Of a stretch of 16,131 bases of DNA, positions 14,423 to 16,131 are shown in pieces. The position numbers were made by a program, and so were the translations under genes. The stretch is from Entamoeba histolytica HM-1:IMSS. Its lineage: Eukaryota; Evosea; Mastigamoebida; Endamoebidae. The stretch lies in contig NW_001915187.1 in assembly GCF_000208925.1 (NCBI RefSeq), forward strand, positions 1 to 16,131. The letters run 5' to 3'. Under the pieces are notes generated by a model. That model had not been told where the DNA came from, ran no database searches, and worked only from the letters and a program-made list of their open reading frames with translations. Numbering within the stretch: the first letter of the stretch is position 1; the number at the start of each line of letters is the position of its first letter.

Positions 14423-14476
14423 AAATATTAATAATTTGTGATTTTCTCCGGAGAAAATCACAAATTATTAATATTT
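14423..14476. repeat. 54-bp perfect palindrome in ITR-R
   Basis: This is the second copy of the palindrome, with its centre between 14449 and 14450 and the identical TTCTCCGGAGAA core. Being self-complementary, it reads the same in both ITRs. It lies about 320 bp outside the inner ITR border, as on the left. Confidence 0.85.
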
Positions 14477-14786
14477 TTTCTTCTTCTGACATATTTCTGT
14501 TATTTATATTCTTCTTTATATCGTTTAATTTCTTTTATTATATCTAATTCTTGTTTATTATCATTATGTCTTATTTTCTTCTATTTTCTTATTATTTATA
14601 TTATTCTTCTATTATTCTTTTAATCATATTCTATTTCTTCTTTTTTATTTATTATTCATTCTTTTTATTTTTATTTCCATTTTCTATTTCTTTTCATTTA
14701 TTATCTTTATTTCAAATGAAAAATCTATACATTCTTATGTTGTTATGAATCAAAATATAATCTCCATTCTAATATTTACACAAATG

Positions 14787-14804
14787 AATTAGTATATACT
14801 AATT
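14787..14804. repeat. 18-bp palindrome in ITR-R
   Basis: This is the mirror copy of the AATTAGTATATACTAATT palindrome of the left ITR, at the symmetric position. Confidence 0.6.
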
Positions 14805-16131
14805 TCATTCTTTTAGATTGATTAAAAATAAATAATTATAATAAATTATAATAAAAATAATGTGATTTTAAATATTAGAGAGAATAATAAGTTATAAACA
14901 CGAGAAACGTGAATAAATGATTAGATATGAAATAGTCAAAGAATTAAAGAATTATATTTTCTACAAACAGAATATGGTATAAAACAAAATATAAATAAAT
15001 GATAAATAACCAAATGAATGAAGAAATAATAATATACAATATACAAATTAACACACTAATAATAAATTGTACCATACAAAATAATTATAAAAAAGAAATA
15101 AATAAAAATAAGAAAATAAATATTTCATAAATTAAAATATATTAAAAAAGCAAAAAGAAACATGATAAATTTAATCAAATAAATAGATATTATAAAGAAG
15201 TAAATAAATAAACAAATAGAATAAATTTCATAATATTAAATAAATTGAATAAATAAAATAAATTATATATTTCAAAAGAAGAAAATCAAAAATAATTTAT
15301 TCAATAAATAATAATAATAATAATAATAGTAATCATAAATAAATATAATTTTATTAATTCTTTATAATTTTATAAATAATTTAATGAATTAATAATATTT
15401 AATATTTTATCTATGTAAATAATATAATAATGTAACAATTTACAAATAAAATAAAAATATATTTAAATATTCTTTTCATTCATTATTTTATATTAACAAA
15501 TAAAATAAATATTTTAATAAATATTAATATTTAATTCTTTTTATAAAATAAATTCTATGTTTATTTTTTAAATAAATATTTTAATTTATAACTCTTCTTA
15601 TTTATTTCTTATTTTTCATATAAATTATTTATTCAATTATTCTATAGAAATATTAATATTATTTATAATATTTTATTCGATTCATATATTAGTTTATACT
15701 AAACATATTTAGTTTATTATTCATCTATCAGAATTAATTATTAATTTAAAATTGTTTTATATAAATATTAATAATAAAATTAAAAATGAAATAAAACTTT
15801 TATTTATTATCAATAAAATATATTAATTATTATGTTTCAAAACAAACATCTTCTATATGATATTTAACTGCTATTACATCTATTATTTTAATATCAAATA
15901 GATTATTTCTTCTATTCTATATAGATTCTTATATTCATCAAAATGATTATAACATTATTTCATTAATTCTTTCATATTTTTGTTAACAATATCCGTCTCA
16001 ATTATTTCATATGGGTATTTTGATTCAAAACACTTCTATTAATCTTCTTATTTCTTTATTAATTAATCTTCTTATTCTTATTACAAATACTAATTATCAT
16101 TACTTTCATCATTCTATTCTCTTGAATTTTC

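Larger units (their letters stand above)
14104..16131. repeat. Right inverted terminal repeat (ITR-R)
   Basis: This is the reverse complement of 61-2086. Its last base pairs with base 61, so the right end of the window lacks the outermost 60 bp present on the left, probably because of truncation. The inner border lies at the CTGACTTTTGAGG sequence at 14104-14116. Beyond that border, similarity to the left side decays rather than stopping abruptly (see findings). Inner elements mirror the left copy: AT-rich TATA run, GGTCAGCG and GTCAGCTGAC at 14203-14221, ACGT repeats at 14284-14398, the 54-bp palindrome at 14423-14476 and the 18-bp palindrome at 14787-14804. No coding sequence is supported. 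Confidence 0.95.

Noticed and set aside
1..16131. Transposon or Polinton-like element interpretation
   Set aside because: The long ITRs fit, but there is no integrase, transposase, PolB, packaging ATPase or double-jelly-roll capsid gene, and no flanking host sequence or target-site duplication is visible.

Overview
The window looks like a near-complete linear viral genome, or a virus-derived linear element, of about 16 kb that is strongly AT-rich. A central gene block of about 12 kb is flanked by near-identical inverted terminal repeats (ITRs) of at least 2.03 kb (61-2086 and 14104-16131). The gene set is viral: a rolling-circle-type HUH endonuclease/superfamily 3 helicase (Rep), two proteins with CRESS-DNA-virus capsid character, two paralogous spike-like proteins, an Arg-rich coiled-coil giant and a deoxynucleoside kinase. 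I see no DNA polymerase, integrase, transposase, packaging ATPase, protease, rRNA, tRNA or CRISPR. Several TATA boxes sit about 31-35 nt upstream of a TCAGT initiator, the core promoter layout of arthropods and of many insect viruses. An arthropod host is therefore my best guess, but it is an inference. I cannot match the element to a virus family I know. Its combination of features (CRESS-like Rep, very long ITRs, dNK, about 16 kb, no polymerase) looks undescribed to me.

Layout. 1-2086: left ITR, low-complexity, with a 54-bp perfect palindrome at 1715-1768 and an array of ACGT-containing repeats at 1793-1905. 2087-2268: non-coding, with a long imperfect hairpin. 2269-4009: two leftward paralogous spike-like genes. 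4050-9273: rightward structural operon-like block: capsid-like 1, an open -1-frame tail, capsid-like 2, and an 824-aa coiled-coil protein. 9326-10972: leftward rep. 11108-11626: rightward charged protein. 11816-12121 and 12282-12611: a divergent pair of small helical proteins. 12635-12790: a 51-aa membrane protein. 12823-13565: a dNK split by a one-base frame change. 13579-14103: non-coding, with head-on promoters and a broken basic ORF. 14104-16131: right ITR.

How it may work together (inference). Rep would act on elements in the ITRs. The dNK would raise dNTP supply. The small proteins beside rep and dNK would be early or accessory. The 2269-9273 half would be the late or virion module: two single-jelly-roll-like shell proteins, a DNA-binding or scaffolding coiled-coil protein, and two spikes that share an attachment domain. 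Regulatory motifs follow this split: ACGT elements lie upstream of rep, the small genes and dNK and inside the ITRs, but not in the gaps of the structural half.
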